Assembly: GCA_036006425.1 (NCBI GenBank)
Contig: DASYPQ010000003.1
Location: 1 to 64,000, forward strand
Direction of reading: 5' to 3'
Origin: DASYPQ01 sp036006425
GTDB lineage: Bacteria; Planctomycetota; UBA1135; GCA-002686595
Length of the DNA stretch: 64,000 bases
Shown here: positions 34,678-43,037 of the stretch, one piece after another
How positions within the stretch are numbered: the first letter of the stretch is position 1
How the letters are laid out: each line of letters begins with the position of its first letter
Notes under the pieces: generated by a model
The model's input: only the letters and a program-made list of their open reading frames with translations
The model's database searches: none
Told to the model about the DNA's origin: nothing
Translations under genes and position numbers: made by a program

Positions 34678-37404
34678 ATGAGCATCGGCCCTGAACGTCG
34701 CAACCCCCTGCTGCGACGCTGGCTCCTGATCGGCGCCGTCGCGTGCACCGCGTTCGGCACCGCGACCCCGGCGCAGGAGCTCGATACTCCGGAGGCGGTC
34801 GCCCGGCTCGAGCTGATCGCGCCCCGACGCAACCACTTCCTCCTCCACGGGACGATCCCGATCCCGAAGGGGATCTTCCCGCGCGAAGACCACAAGAGTC
34901 CCTTCGCGGTCCTGAACCACGACCCCGCCGGCACGCTCGTCCCGGCGCAGGTCGAGATCGTCTCGCGCTACCCGACCGGAGAGGCCGACGTCGTCGAGAT
35001 CTTCGCCCCGGTCGACCTCGCGCCGGAGGACCGTCCGGGTGCGCCGGTCTCTTTCTCGATCGTCGCGTCGGAATCGAAGATCGACCGCGCGCCGAAGGTG
35101 ACTCCGCGCGTCGCGAACCTGCTCGCGCGCCAGCGCCACGGCACCTTCGGCCTGCGCGCGACGGACGTGTACGGCAACGCGTACTGGGCCGACCTCTCCG
35201 GGAATCCCCAGGACCCGGGCTTCGGGAGCCTGCGAATCCTCAAGTCCGGACCCTGGGTGCGCGAGCGGCGCGTGTACGCGACGATGATGCCGCTCGGGAC
35301 GCCCAGCGAGCAGGGACCGCCGCTGCCGCACCTGCTCGGCGTGCACGCGTACGTGAAGGAGGTCAAGGACCAGAACGAGGTCGCGCTCGACCTGCGCGTC
35401 AACAACGGCGCGATCTCTGGAGCCCGTGCGCCGACGGCGCTCGAGTCGACGCTCGGGATCGTGTACTGGCGCGGGATCCAGCTCGTGCTCCCGGCGGGTT
35501 GGACGGCGATCGCGGACGTCGCGGATCCGTTCCTCGGTGTGCCCCACGCCGAAGGCAAGGGCGACGGCGCGACGAACGTGATCCCGATCGTCACGCAGGC
35601 GCCGGACGGACGCCTCCACATGATGGGCCCCCAGGCGCAGTTCGAGCGGCGTTTCGTGCTCGTGCCGGTGCCGGCGAAGAACGCCGCGCGTCCTCCGCGC
35701 GCCGACCCCGAGCCCTTCGATCCGGGTCTCGCGTTCTGCGAGGGCGGCCCGAACCTGTGGTCCTGGTTCGTGCCCGCGACCGCGCGCTACTTCCCGCAGC
35801 GCGATCTGCTCGGCAATCTCGAGTTCGTGAACAGCGGAGGGACGCGCGGACGCCTCGCGTTGCGCGCGCGCGCCGCGAAGGACCTCGCGGCGTTGCGCGA
35901 AGGGCTCACGAACGGCGTCGCCCGGGGCTACTACGTCTACGGGACCGCGATGGGATGGGCGCATCCCTGGTGGGTGAAGGAGCAGGGCAGTCCGGGCGGC
36001 GAAGGCATCGCGACGTGCGAGGGATACGTCTCGGTCGCGTCCGCGTCGCGCGAGAACCTCGACTACCTCGCGCTCCTGCACCGCATGAACGTGTGCCGCC
36101 AGCCGCAGGCGTCCTACGACCAGTCCGGCGATCCGGTCGGCTACCACGAGTGGATCGGCGCCGACGGGCTCGTGCCCTTCGACTTCCGCTTGAACGGCGG
36201 CGTGCTCGTCCCGCAGTTCCTCCTCCCCTGCATGCGCGGACCGGCGGCGTCCGACCAGGTTCGCGAGGTCGTCCGCCGCGGGCTCCGGCCGCCGTACGAC
36301 CTCGGCGATCCGTACGAGCCGGACGGCACTTGGCCGAGCCGCGACGACTGCCTGCTCGCGTGGTGGCCGCACGACGATCAGCACTACATCCGGTACACGA
36401 AGCAGCCGAAGGCGCTCGTGTGGCTCTCGAACGACTCGATGGCGAAGGACGATCTCGTCCTCGCGGCGGAGATGTACCACCTCGCGCGCCACGAGAGTCC
36501 GCACGTGCAGGCGTCGTGGTCGGTCGGACGGACGCTGCGCGTCTTCGAAGGCCTCGCGCAGGCCCATCCTCACCAGGGACTCCCGCTCGGACGCGAGGAC
36601 GCCTGGGGCATCGACGCGATGTGCGCGGCCTACTCGGTCGCCGGCGACGAGTGGCGCGCGAAGAACCGCCCCTGGTTCGACCGCATGGCGCAGCTCATGC
36701 TCGACGGCGCGATGCCGACGGGGATCGTCCAGCGGATGATCAACATCCAGCTCCTCGGGCACACGAAGTACGCCGCGACGCAGACCTTCGAGAGCCTGTT
36801 CCTGATGCACGCGATGCGCTGCATCAACGAGTCCGTCTTCCGCGGCGTCGACGACGCGAAGCGCGGGGAGCTCGAGCAGCTCGTCGTGCGCGGCGTCGAC
36901 TATCTGTTCTTCGGCCCGCCGTGGGCGCGGCAACCGAGCAGCTGGCAGCCCTACCCCGGGAAGCCGACGTTGTTCCGCCAGGGCCCGCGCCAGGCGATCG
37001 CGGTCGCACTGAACGACGACTACGAGACTCCGCCGTTCTGCGAGCAGAGCCCCGAGTACCTTCCGCCCGACGGGCTCGGCCTCGGGGTCGAGTGGTACCA
37101 CCCGTGGGCGGCGCTCTCGTACGCGCAGGAGATCACCGACGGCACCGCGGGCTCGGGCCTCGCGAACAAGTACCTGAAGCGCGCGATCGAGTGCGGCAAG
37201 CCGCACAACAACTGGAAGGAGCTCCTGCAGGACTTCGCCGAGCAGGCGTCGGATCCTTCCTACGACAACTCGCCGAACTGGATCGGGTTCCTCGGCAAGC
37301 TGCAGAGCCTGATGCGGAGCGCGCGCGTTGAGGGTGCGCGTGCGGCGCAGCCGCGTCCGCCGGACAAATCCCTCAACGGGGCCGCGCCGCCGGATCCGAA
37401 GTGA
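34678..37404 (+). CDS. Large secreted protein, PcRGLX/YetA-like RIFT-barrel family (tentative)
   Basis: A 908-residue protein with an N-terminal signal (residues 12-32, LRRWLLIGAVACTAFGTATPAQ). The segment after it, HGTIPIPKGIFPR and VPAQVEIVSRYPTGEADVVEI, resembles the N-terminal RIFT-barrel domain of exo-rhamnogalacturonan lyase-like (PcRGLX/YetA) proteins, recalled by pattern. The C-terminal half (about residues 370-880) is predicted helical with many Trp, His and Tyr, consistent with an (alpha/alpha) barrel; KEQGSPGGEGIATCEGYVS and YHEWIGADGLVPFDF lie near a likely active site. Probably a periplasmic or surface polysaccharide enzyme; no catalytic residue is proven. It ends 32 bases inside the convergent M20 gene. 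Confidence 0.6.
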   Translation: MSIGPERRNPLLRRWLLIGAVACTAFGTATPAQELDTPEAVARLELIAPRRNHFLLHGTIPIPKGIFPREDHKSPFAVLNHDPAGTLVPAQVEIVSRYPTGEADVVEIFAPVDLAPEDRPGAPVSFSIVASESKIDRAPKVTPRVANLLARQRHGTFGLRATDVYGNAYWADLSGNPQDPGFGSLRILKSGPWVRERRVYATMMPLGTPSEQGPPLPHLLGVHAYVKEVKDQNEVALDLRVNNGAISGARAPTALESTLGIVYWRGIQLVLPAGWTAIADVADPFLGVPHAEGKGDGATNVIPIVTQAPDGRLHMMGPQAQFERRFVLVPVPAKNAARPPRADPEPFDPGLAFCEGGPNLWSWFVPATARYFPQRDLLGNLEFVNSGGTRGRLALRARAAKDLAALREGLTNGVARGYYVYGTAMGWAHPWWVKEQGSPGGEGIATCEGYVSVASASRENLDYLALLHRMNVCRQPQASYDQSGDPVGYHEWIGADGLVPFDFRLNGGVLVPQFLLPCMRGPAASDQVREVVRRGLRPPYDLGDPYEPDGTWPSRDDCLLAWWPHDDQHYIRYTKQPKALVWLSNDSMAKDDLVLAAEMYHLARHESPHVQASWSVGRTLRVFEGLAQAHPHQGLPLGREDAWGIDAMCAAYSVAGDEWRAKNRPWFDRMAQLMLDGAMPTGIVQRMINIQLLGHTKYAATQTFESLFLMHAMRCINESVFRGVDDAKRGELEQLVVRGVDYLFFGPPWARQPSSWQPYPGKPTLFRQGPRQAIAVALNDDYETPPFCEQSPEYLPPDGLGLGVEWYHPWAALSYAQEITDGTAGSGLANKYLKRAIECGKPHNNWKELLQDFAEQASDPSYDNSPNWIGFLGKLQSLMRSARVEGARAAQPRPPDKSLNGAAPPDPK

Positions 37405-38674
37405 GGATCCCGGTCGCCGCGCGCAGACCGACCTCGATGCAGCCCTCGTCGGGATCGAACGTCGGCGTGTGCAGCTGCCCGGGCGGCGCCTTCCCCTTCG
37501 GCGCGACGCCGAGGAAGAAGAAGAGTCCCGGCGCCTTCGCGCCGTAGAACGCGAAGTCCTCCGCGCCCATCACGGGCTTGTCGTCGATCACGTTCGCCTT
37601 CCCAAGCGCGAGCTCGAGCGCGGGCCGCGTGCGCGCGAGGAGCGCGGGATCGTTCCACGTCACCGGCGTGAACTCGCGGATCTCGACCTCGGCCGTCGCG
37701 CCGAAGGTCTTCGCCGTGCCCTCGGCGATCTCGCGGATCCGCTCGTGCGCGCGCGCCTGCACCTTTGGGTCGTGCGTGCGCAGCGTGCCGAGGAGCTCGG
37801 CGCGCTCCGGGATGATGTTGAACCGGTTCCCGGCCTCGATCTTGCCGATCGTGAGCACGAGCGTCTCGCGCGCGTCGATCTCCCGCGCCGGGATGTTCTC
37901 GAGCGCGAGCACGATGTGGCTCGCGACGACGATCGGATCGATGCCGAGCTCGGGTTGCGCACCGTGCGTCTGCTTGCCGACGACCGTGATCCGGATCTGG
38001 TCCGCGGCCGCGAGCGCTCCGCCCGCGCGCACGCCGATCGTGCCGACCTCGAGCTGGGGACCGCAGTGCAGGCCGAACACGGCCGCGGGAGCGGGATCGG
38101 CGAGCGCTCCCTCGGCGATCATCCGCGCGGCTCCGTGGAGCCCGGGGTCGGGCAGACTCTCCTCCGCGGGCTGGAACAGGAAGACCACCGTCCCGCGCAG
38201 ATCCTTCCGCACGGCCGGATCGGCGAGCACCGCCGCGACGCCGAGCGCGACGGCGGTGTGGACGTCGTGGCCGCACGCGTGCATGACGCCGACTTCCTTC
38301 CCGTCCCAGAGCTCCTTCTTCGTGCTCTTGAACGGGAGCGCGGTCTGCTCGACGACCGGCAGGGCGTCCATGTCCGCGCGCCACGCCGCGCACCCGCCGG
38401 GCTGACCGCCCGTGAGCACGCCGACGACACCCGTCTTCGCGACGCCTTCGCGCACGACGAGGCCGAGCTCGCGCAGGCGCGCGGCGACGAGCTTCGCCGT
38501 CTCGACCTCGCGCTCCCCGAGCTCGGGATGTTCGTGGATCCGGCGGCGGATCTCGACCGTCCGCGGGAGCTCCCGGGCGATCGCGGCATCCAGCGCAGCG
38601 TTCGCAGCGTCGGCGGTGTTCGACGGACTCGACGGGTTCGACGTCAGGGAAGCGAGAAGGGCGAGCGCGATCAT
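37373..38674 (-). CDS. M20 family amidohydrolase (hippurate/IAA-amino acid hydrolase-like), exported
   Basis: A 433-residue metallopeptidase-like amidohydrolase. Metal and catalytic motifs: RRRIHEHPELGEREVET, AAWRADMDALPVVE, HACGHDVHTAVALGVAA, FLFQPAEESLPDPGLHG and MGAEDFAFYGAKAPGLFFFLG. These match the two-metal enzymes that cleave N-acyl amino acids. The N-terminal MIALALLASLTS looks like a signal peptide, so periplasmic action is likely. ATG 38674 follows a good AGGAG site, with TAGGAT as a -10-like element 27 bases upstream. The 3' end overlaps the 908-residue protein gene on the other strand by 32 bases. Confidence 0.88.
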   Translation of the reverse strand: MIALALLASLTSNPSSPSNTADAANAALDAAIARELPRTVEIRRRIHEHPELGEREVETAKLVAARLRELGLVVREGVAKTGVVGVLTGGQPGGCAAWRADMDALPVVEQTALPFKSTKKELWDGKEVGVMHACGHDVHTAVALGVAAVLADPAVRKDLRGTVVFLFQPAEESLPDPGLHGAARMIAEGALADPAPAAVFGLHCGPQLEVGTIGVRAGGALAAADQIRITVVGKQTHGAQPELGIDPIVVASHIVLALENIPAREIDARETLVLTIGKIEAGNRFNIIPERAELLGTLRTHDPKVQARAHERIREIAEGTAKTFGATAEVEIREFTPVTWNDPALLARTRPALELALGKANVIDDKPVMGAEDFAFYGAKAPGLFFFLGVAPKGKAPPGQLHTPTFDPDEGCIEVGLRAATGILTSDPAARPR

Positions 38675-38701
38675 CGTGGAAGCTCCTGGGTTGGGGCGCA
38701 G

Positions 38702-38707
38702 ATCCTA
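38702..38707 (-). promoter_or_regulatory. TAGGAT -10-like element of amidohydrolase gene
   Basis: Minus-strand TAGGAT, 27 bases before ATG 38674, upstream of an AGGAG ribosome binding site. It diverges from the TAGACT element at 38735-38740 of the matrixin gene. Confidence 0.3.
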
Positions 38708-38734
38708 CGGTCCGCCGGACCCGGCCGGGCGCGG

Positions 38735-38740
38735 TAGACT
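38735..38740 (+). promoter_or_regulatory. TAGACT -10-like element, leaderless matrixin gene
   Basis: GGTAGACT ends six bases before GTG 38747. The short distance supports GTG 38747 as the start of a leaderless message rather than the ATG at 38768. Confidence 0.45.
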
Positions 38741-38746
38741 TGGATC

Positions 38747-40102
38747 GTGGATCGCAGGCTGATCTCGATGCGCTGCATCGCCATCGCGGCGAGCGTCGGA
38801 CTGGGCTTCTGGATCCTCGCGCCGCTGCCCGCGCGCGGGTACGCGTTCCTCGGCGGCGCGCTGCGCCTCGACCAGCGCGACGTCCGCGTCTTCGACAACT
38901 TCAGCGACCCCGAGGCGCGCGACAGCCTCGTCGAGGACCCGAACTTCCCGGGCGCGAACGGCGCGACGCTCGCCATCTGGAAGGCCGCCGTCGAATGGGG
39001 CAGCGAAGCGCACGGCGACGGCCTCGGCGATCCGAGCCAGGGCGTCCTCGGCTCCGGCGGCGCGAACTTCGACTTCTCCTGGCAGGGCCACGCCTCGTCG
39101 GTCGGCGGGCCGAACGACAACATCGTCTCGGAGATCGCCGGCTCGAGCTTCGGCGTCTACGCGTTCACCGAGACGCCGATCGAGGACGGCTGGCGGATCC
39201 GTTTCTATTCCGACGCCGCCGTGTGGGAGGACGACCCGCGGGACTCGAGCGATCCGAGCTTCAAGGACATCCAGGGCGTCGCCACGCACGAGCTCGGGCA
39301 CGCGCTCGGTCTCGCCCACTCCGCCGACATCACGGCGACGATGGTCTCGTTCCTCGTCCACAACGGCATCCCGTTCCGTTCGATCGAGGCGGACGACATC
39401 GCCGGCATCCAGGCCTTGTACGGTCCGCGCGCGCCGGACAAGCCGCACGTCGGGACGTACGAGCTCGGCGCGGGAGTCGTCACGGTGCGCGGCCACGGAT
39501 TCTCGGCCGGAGCGAACGAAGTCTGGTTCACGCGCAGGTCCGCGCTCGCCGACGGCACTCCGCTGAAGGTGACGGGCCTCCCGTCGTTCGACGGCGGCAC
39601 GCGGATCGAGGTGCCGCTGCCCGACGAAGCCTCGCAAGGCGACGTCCTGGTCCACAAGCAGGGCGGAGGCGGCTCGTCGCTCTCGAACGCCTTCCCGTTC
39701 GACCCGGGTCGCGCGCCGTGCCCGACGCCGCGCCTCTACGGGACCGCGAAGACGACGTCCCAGGGGACGGTGCCGGCGTTGTACCTCCAGGGTCGACCCA
39801 GCGTTTCCGCCGGCGATTTCCGCATCGCGACGGACGGCGGCGTCCCCGACCAGTTCGGCGTCCTCGTCTCGAGCGGCGCGCCGGCCGCGCTCCCGTTCCG
39901 CGGCGGCACGCGCTGGATCGGGAGCCCGTTCGAGCGCGACCAGGTGTTCCAGTTCGACTTCCTCGGCGGCGCGAACCTGACGCCGGCGCTCGATGCGCAT
40001 CCGATCGGCGCGACGCGCTACTACCAGCTCTGGTTCCACGATCCCGGCGACGCCCACGGGACCGGGCTCTCGGACGCGGCGGCCGTCAGCGTCTGTCCTT
40101 GA
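38747..40102 (+). CDS. Matrixin-family secreted zinc metalloprotease
   Basis: A 451-residue protein with a signal peptide (about residues 8-30). The catalytic domain carries THELGHALGLAHS: zinc ligands His181, His185 and His191, catalytic Glu182. A downstream Met (in ADITATMVS) could be the Met-turn, and the motif IEADDIAGIQALYG closes the matrixin fold. After residue 225 comes an IPT/TIG-like beta-sandwich (VTVRGHGFSAGANEVWFTR) and a further beta-rich C-terminal region. A secreted endopeptidase is expected. The start choice is supported by the TAGACT element six bases upstream. Convergent with the last gene of the large minus-strand operon, stops 10 bases apart. Confidence 0.85.
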   Translation: MDRRLISMRCIAIAASVGLGFWILAPLPARGYAFLGGALRLDQRDVRVFDNFSDPEARDSLVEDPNFPGANGATLAIWKAAVEWGSEAHGDGLGDPSQGVLGSGGANFDFSWQGHASSVGGPNDNIVSEIAGSSFGVYAFTETPIEDGWRIRFYSDAAVWEDDPRDSSDPSFKDIQGVATHELGHALGLAHSADITATMVSFLVHNGIPFRSIEADDIAGIQALYGPRAPDKPHVGTYELGAGVVTVRGHGFSAGANEVWFTRRSALADGTPLKVTGLPSFDGGTRIEVPLPDEASQGDVLVHKQGGGGSSLSNAFPFDPGRAPCPTPRLYGTAKTTSQGTVPALYLQGRPSVSAGDFRIATDGGVPDQFGVLVSSGAPAALPFRGGTRWIGSPFERDQVFQFDFLGGANLTPALDAHPIGATRYYQLWFHDPGDAHGTGLSDAAAVSVCP

Positions 40103-40112
40103 CGGCGCTCGA

Positions 40113-41168
40113 CTACTTCGACTTCGAGACCGCGCGGGCGGCGACCTTGAGCGATCCCGCCATCGTCAGGACCTGACGCGACTTGTCGAAGCCGAAGTCG
40201 AGCGTGAGATCGCTGCTCACTTCCTCGCGCCCGACGAGGTCGAGCGACTCGAACCGTCCGGCGCCGAGGTTCCAGAGCAGCGTCCCGGTCCCTTCGAACT
40301 TCCAGTGCACGCCCGCGTGCTCGACGGGGCGCGCGTCGGCCGATTCGTCCGTGCTCGCGGCCGCGCCCGGAGCGTCCGCATGGTCGGCCTGCGTCTCGAC
40401 GGCGATCGTGAGCTCGACGACCGCGAGCCGCGCACCTTCGGCTTCGCGCGTCTCCTTCCAGTGCGCTTCGACCTTGCCCTTCGCGGTTCCGCCGAACACG
40501 GCGTGGAGCGGACCTCCGACGCCGGCCGTCAGGACGTGGGCGAACGTTCCGCCCCCGCCCTTCACGAACCCGAACGGCACGTCGCCGCCGGGCGCGAACA
40601 CGTCGACGAGGCGCGCGGGCTCGATCGTCCACGTGCCGCCCGCCGACACCGGGTGATCCGGCAGCAGCGCGCGGAGGTCGAGGTCCTCCGAGAGCCCCGC
40701 CAGGTACTCCTCGAGAGTCTCGACGTCGTCGTAGTACCGGCCGAACGTCTTCTCCTCGGGCACCCACATGAAGACCGTGCTCTTCTTCTGGAGCGGCGAC
40801 TCGGCGTCCGCGGAATCCGGAGTCTTCACGCCGGTCGAGTCCGTCGTCGAGAGATCGACGTGGAGCGCGCCGGTCTGGAAGAGTCGCTGGAGCTCGAGAG
40901 GCCGGCCGGCTTCGACCCGGCGGTACGTGTCGAGGACTCCGAGCTCGAGCTTCGACTTCACCTCGAGGCCCTGCTGCGAGAGCGGGCCGCCCTCCTGGCC
41001 GGCGAGCTGCACCTTGAGCACGGTGAGCGCGTGCTCGAGGCTGAAGCGCTTCTCGACCGACAAGCCGGCCGTCACGCCGAACGCGAGCGCGTCCGTCGTG
41101 CGCACGGCGGGAGTCTGGACCGGAATCGCGAGCCCGAGGAACGCGGCGACGACGAACGCGGGTCTCAC
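40113..41168 (-). CDS. Secreted protein of unknown function, last gene of ten-gene operon
   Basis: A 351-residue protein starting GTG 41168, coupled to the MORN-type gene upstream by GTGA. The first 18 residues (RPAFVVAAFLGLAIPVQTP) form a signal peptide. The mature protein is mainly beta-strand with an acidic segment (ETQADHADAPGAAASTDESADARP) and a repeated pattern of long strands such as LTLDFGFDKSRQVLTMAGSLKVAARA. I recognise no domain. Its position behind a MORN-type protein suggests an envelope role; beyond that nothing can be said. Confidence 0.65.
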   Translation of the reverse strand: MRPAFVVAAFLGLAIPVQTPAVRTTDALAFGVTAGLSVEKRFSLEHALTVLKVQLAGQEGGPLSQQGLEVKSKLELGVLDTYRRVEAGRPLELQRLFQTGALHVDLSTTDSTGVKTPDSADAESPLQKKSTVFMWVPEEKTFGRYYDDVETLEEYLAGLSEDLDLRALLPDHPVSAGGTWTIEPARLVDVFAPGGDVPFGFVKGGGGTFAHVLTAGVGGPLHAVFGGTAKGKVEAHWKETREAEGARLAVVELTIAVETQADHADAPGAAASTDESADARPVEHAGVHWKFEGTGTLLWNLGAGRFESLDLVGREEVSSDLTLDFGFDKSRQVLTMAGSLKVAARAVSKSK

Positions 41169-42061
41169 GGCTGCTTCACTCCGTCGATGTAGTTGCCGGA
41201 GAGCTCCTCGTCCGGCGATCCGTCCTCGTGCCACATGCGCCACGCGCCGGAGCGTTTCCCGCCGTCGAGGTACCCTTCCGCCTTCTTCTGGCCGTTGGGA
41301 TACCAGTGCATCCACGGGCCGACGCCTTGTCCGACGCGCATCGTGCCGTGGTAGCTCTTCTGCCCGTTCGGGTGGTAGCCCGTCCACTCGCCGTCCATCT
41401 TGCCGCGGACGTACGAGCCCTCGGCTTCGAGCTGCCCGTCGTCGCGATACCGCTTCCACGGACCTTCCTCGAGGTTGTGGCTGAAGCGGCCTTCGAACTC
41501 GAGCTTCCCGTTCTTGTGCCAGCGCTTCCACACGCCTTCCTCGAGGTTGTTCTCGTAGGGACCCTCGGACCACTTCTCGCCCGTGTCGGGGAAGTAGTTC
41601 GTCCAGTTCCCCTGGCGCACGCCGAGACGGTAGTCGCCCTCCTTCAACTTCTTTCCTTCCGGCGTCCACGAGATCCAGTGCCCCGACCGTCGTCCGGCGT
41701 CGTAGGGTCCCTCGGTCTGCTTCTCGCCGTTGTCGTTGAAGAAGGTCCACGTGCCCGAGCGGTAGCCGCGCGTCCACTCGCCCTCCATCTTCTTGCGACC
41801 GGAGAGCTCCCAGTACACCCAGCGTCCCTCGCGGTGGTAGTCGTGGAAGGCGCCTTCGTACTGCGGCGCGCCGCTGTCGTACCAGCCCTTCCAGACGCCT
41901 TCGCGGCGTCCGTGGACGAGTCGTCCCTCGCGCGCCTTGACGCCGTTCTCATGGTAGAAGGCGACGACGTCCGGCGCAGCGGGCTTCTCATCGGGCTTCG
42001 GCTGCTGGAGCGGGAGCGCGGGCCCGAGGAGCAGCGCGCTGGCGATCGCGAGGCGGAGCAT
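41165..42061 (-). CDS. MORN-variant (YwqK-type) repeat protein, secreted
   Basis: About 298 residues with a signal-like N-terminus (MLRLAIASALLLGPALPLQ). ATG 42061 was preferred to ATG 42076, which adds five residues, because it opens the signal directly. The rest consists of about ten tandem repeats of roughly 23 residues. Each follows the scheme (Y/F)xxNGxKxxEGxxxxGxxxGxWxxW; examples are FYHENGVKAREGR, YHPNGQKSYHGTMRVG and WYPNGQKKAEGYLDGG. These are antitoxin-YwqK/MORN-type repeats, beta-hairpin strips used as extended binding surfaces. Coupled to the unknown gene downstream (GTGA). It is one of two such proteins in the operon, with different repeat sequences. Confidence 0.78.
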   Translation of the reverse strand: MLRLAIASALLLGPALPLQQPKPDEKPAAPDVVAFYHENGVKAREGRLVHGRREGVWKGWYDSGAPQYEGAFHDYHREGRWVYWELSGRKKMEGEWTRGYRSGTWTFFNDNGEKQTEGPYDAGRRSGHWISWTPEGKKLKEGDYRLGVRQGNWTNYFPDTGEKWSEGPYENNLEEGVWKRWHKNGKLEFEGRFSHNLEEGPWKRYRDDGQLEAEGSYVRGKMDGEWTGYHPNGQKSYHGTMRVGQGVGPWMHWYPNGQKKAEGYLDGGKRSGAWRMWHEDGSPDEELSGNYIDGVKQP

Positions 42062-42086
42062 GATCCCGGAGAGCATAGCAGGAGGG

Positions 42087-43037
42087 CTACGCGCTTTCCG
42101 AGCCCGCGTTGGTCCACAGCCCCGTCGAGCCGTAGCGCTCGCCCGTGTCGTTCAGCAGCGTGACGATCGTCCCCGCCCCCTCCAGGAGCGCCAGCTCGCG
42201 CGCGCCGTGGACGAACGCGCCCGAGGACGGGCCGACGAACAGTCCGCGCCGCGCGAGCTCGAGCGCGACTCCCGCGGCCTGCTCGAGCGTCACCGGGAAA
42301 CGCTCGTCGATCAGGGACTCGTCGAGGATCGCCGGGACGATGTCGCCGGGATGTCCGAGCGGCTTCAGGCCTTCGATGCCCGGGAACGTCTCGGGGATGA
42401 TCGCGGCGATGCGCACGCGCGGGTTCGCCTCGCGCAAGCGTCGGCCGACGCCCGTCAGCGTGCCTCCGGTCCCGACGCCGGCGACGAACGCGTCCGGCAG
42501 GCCGCCGGTCCGCGCGCGGACCTCGTCGAGGATCTCGGCGCCCGTCGTCTCGTAGTGCGCGCGCCAGTTGTCGTCGTTCGCGTACTGGTCGCAGTGCCAG
42601 TAGCGATCCGGTTGCTCGCGCGCGAGACGCTTCGCCTCGCGCAGCGCGAAGTCGTACCCCTCGATCGGATCCGTGAGCACGAGCTCGGCGCCGTGCGCGC
42701 GGATCCGGTCGAGGCGTTCGCGGCTCGCGTTCCCGGGGACGACGAGAGTCACCGGCACTCCGAGCGCGGCTCCGAGCATCGCGTAGGCGATCCCGGCGTT
42801 GCCCGAGGAGCTGTCGAGCAGGCGGCGCCCGCCATCGAATTGTCCGGCCGCGATCGCGCGCGTCATCATCCTCGACACGGGCCTGTCCTTGATCGACCCG
42901 CCGGGATTGACGCCTTCGAGCTTCGCGAAGAGACGCGGCCCCGCACGCGGCAGGAGCTCCGAGAGCTCGACGAGCGGCGTGCGGCCGATCCCGGCGAGGA
43001 GACCCGAGGCGTGTGCGAGATTGAACGGCGCGTTCAC
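42087..43037 (-). CDS. cysM: Cysteine synthase family protein, CysM-like
   Basis: A 316-residue PLP-dependent beta-replacing enzyme starting GTG 43037 (GTGA overlap with the rhodanese-E1 gene). The PLP lysine is Lys50 in NPGGSIKDRP; SSGNAGIAYAMLG is the substrate-binding loop, GVGTGGTLTGVGRRL the phosphate loop, and GPSSGAFVHGA the C-terminal PLP contact. In the mycobacterial CysO pathway the corresponding enzyme, CysM, uses O-phosphoserine and a carrier thiocarboxylate; the operon context (JAMM, MoaD-like carrier, E1) supports that chemistry here. O-acetylserine or sulfide use remains possible. Residue-level substrate choice was not determined. Confidence 0.85.
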   Translation of the reverse strand: MNAPFNLAHASGLLAGIGRTPLVELSELLPRAGPRLFAKLEGVNPGGSIKDRPVSRMMTRAIAAGQFDGGRRLLDSSSGNAGIAYAMLGAALGVPVTLVVPGNASRERLDRIRAHGAELVLTDPIEGYDFALREAKRLAREQPDRYWHCDQYANDDNWRAHYETTGAEILDEVRARTGGLPDAFVAGVGTGGTLTGVGRRLREANPRVRIAAIIPETFPGIEGLKPLGHPGDIVPAILDESLIDERFPVTLEQAAGVALELARRGLFVGPSSGAFVHGARELALLEGAGTIVTLLNDTGERYGSTGLWTNAGSESA

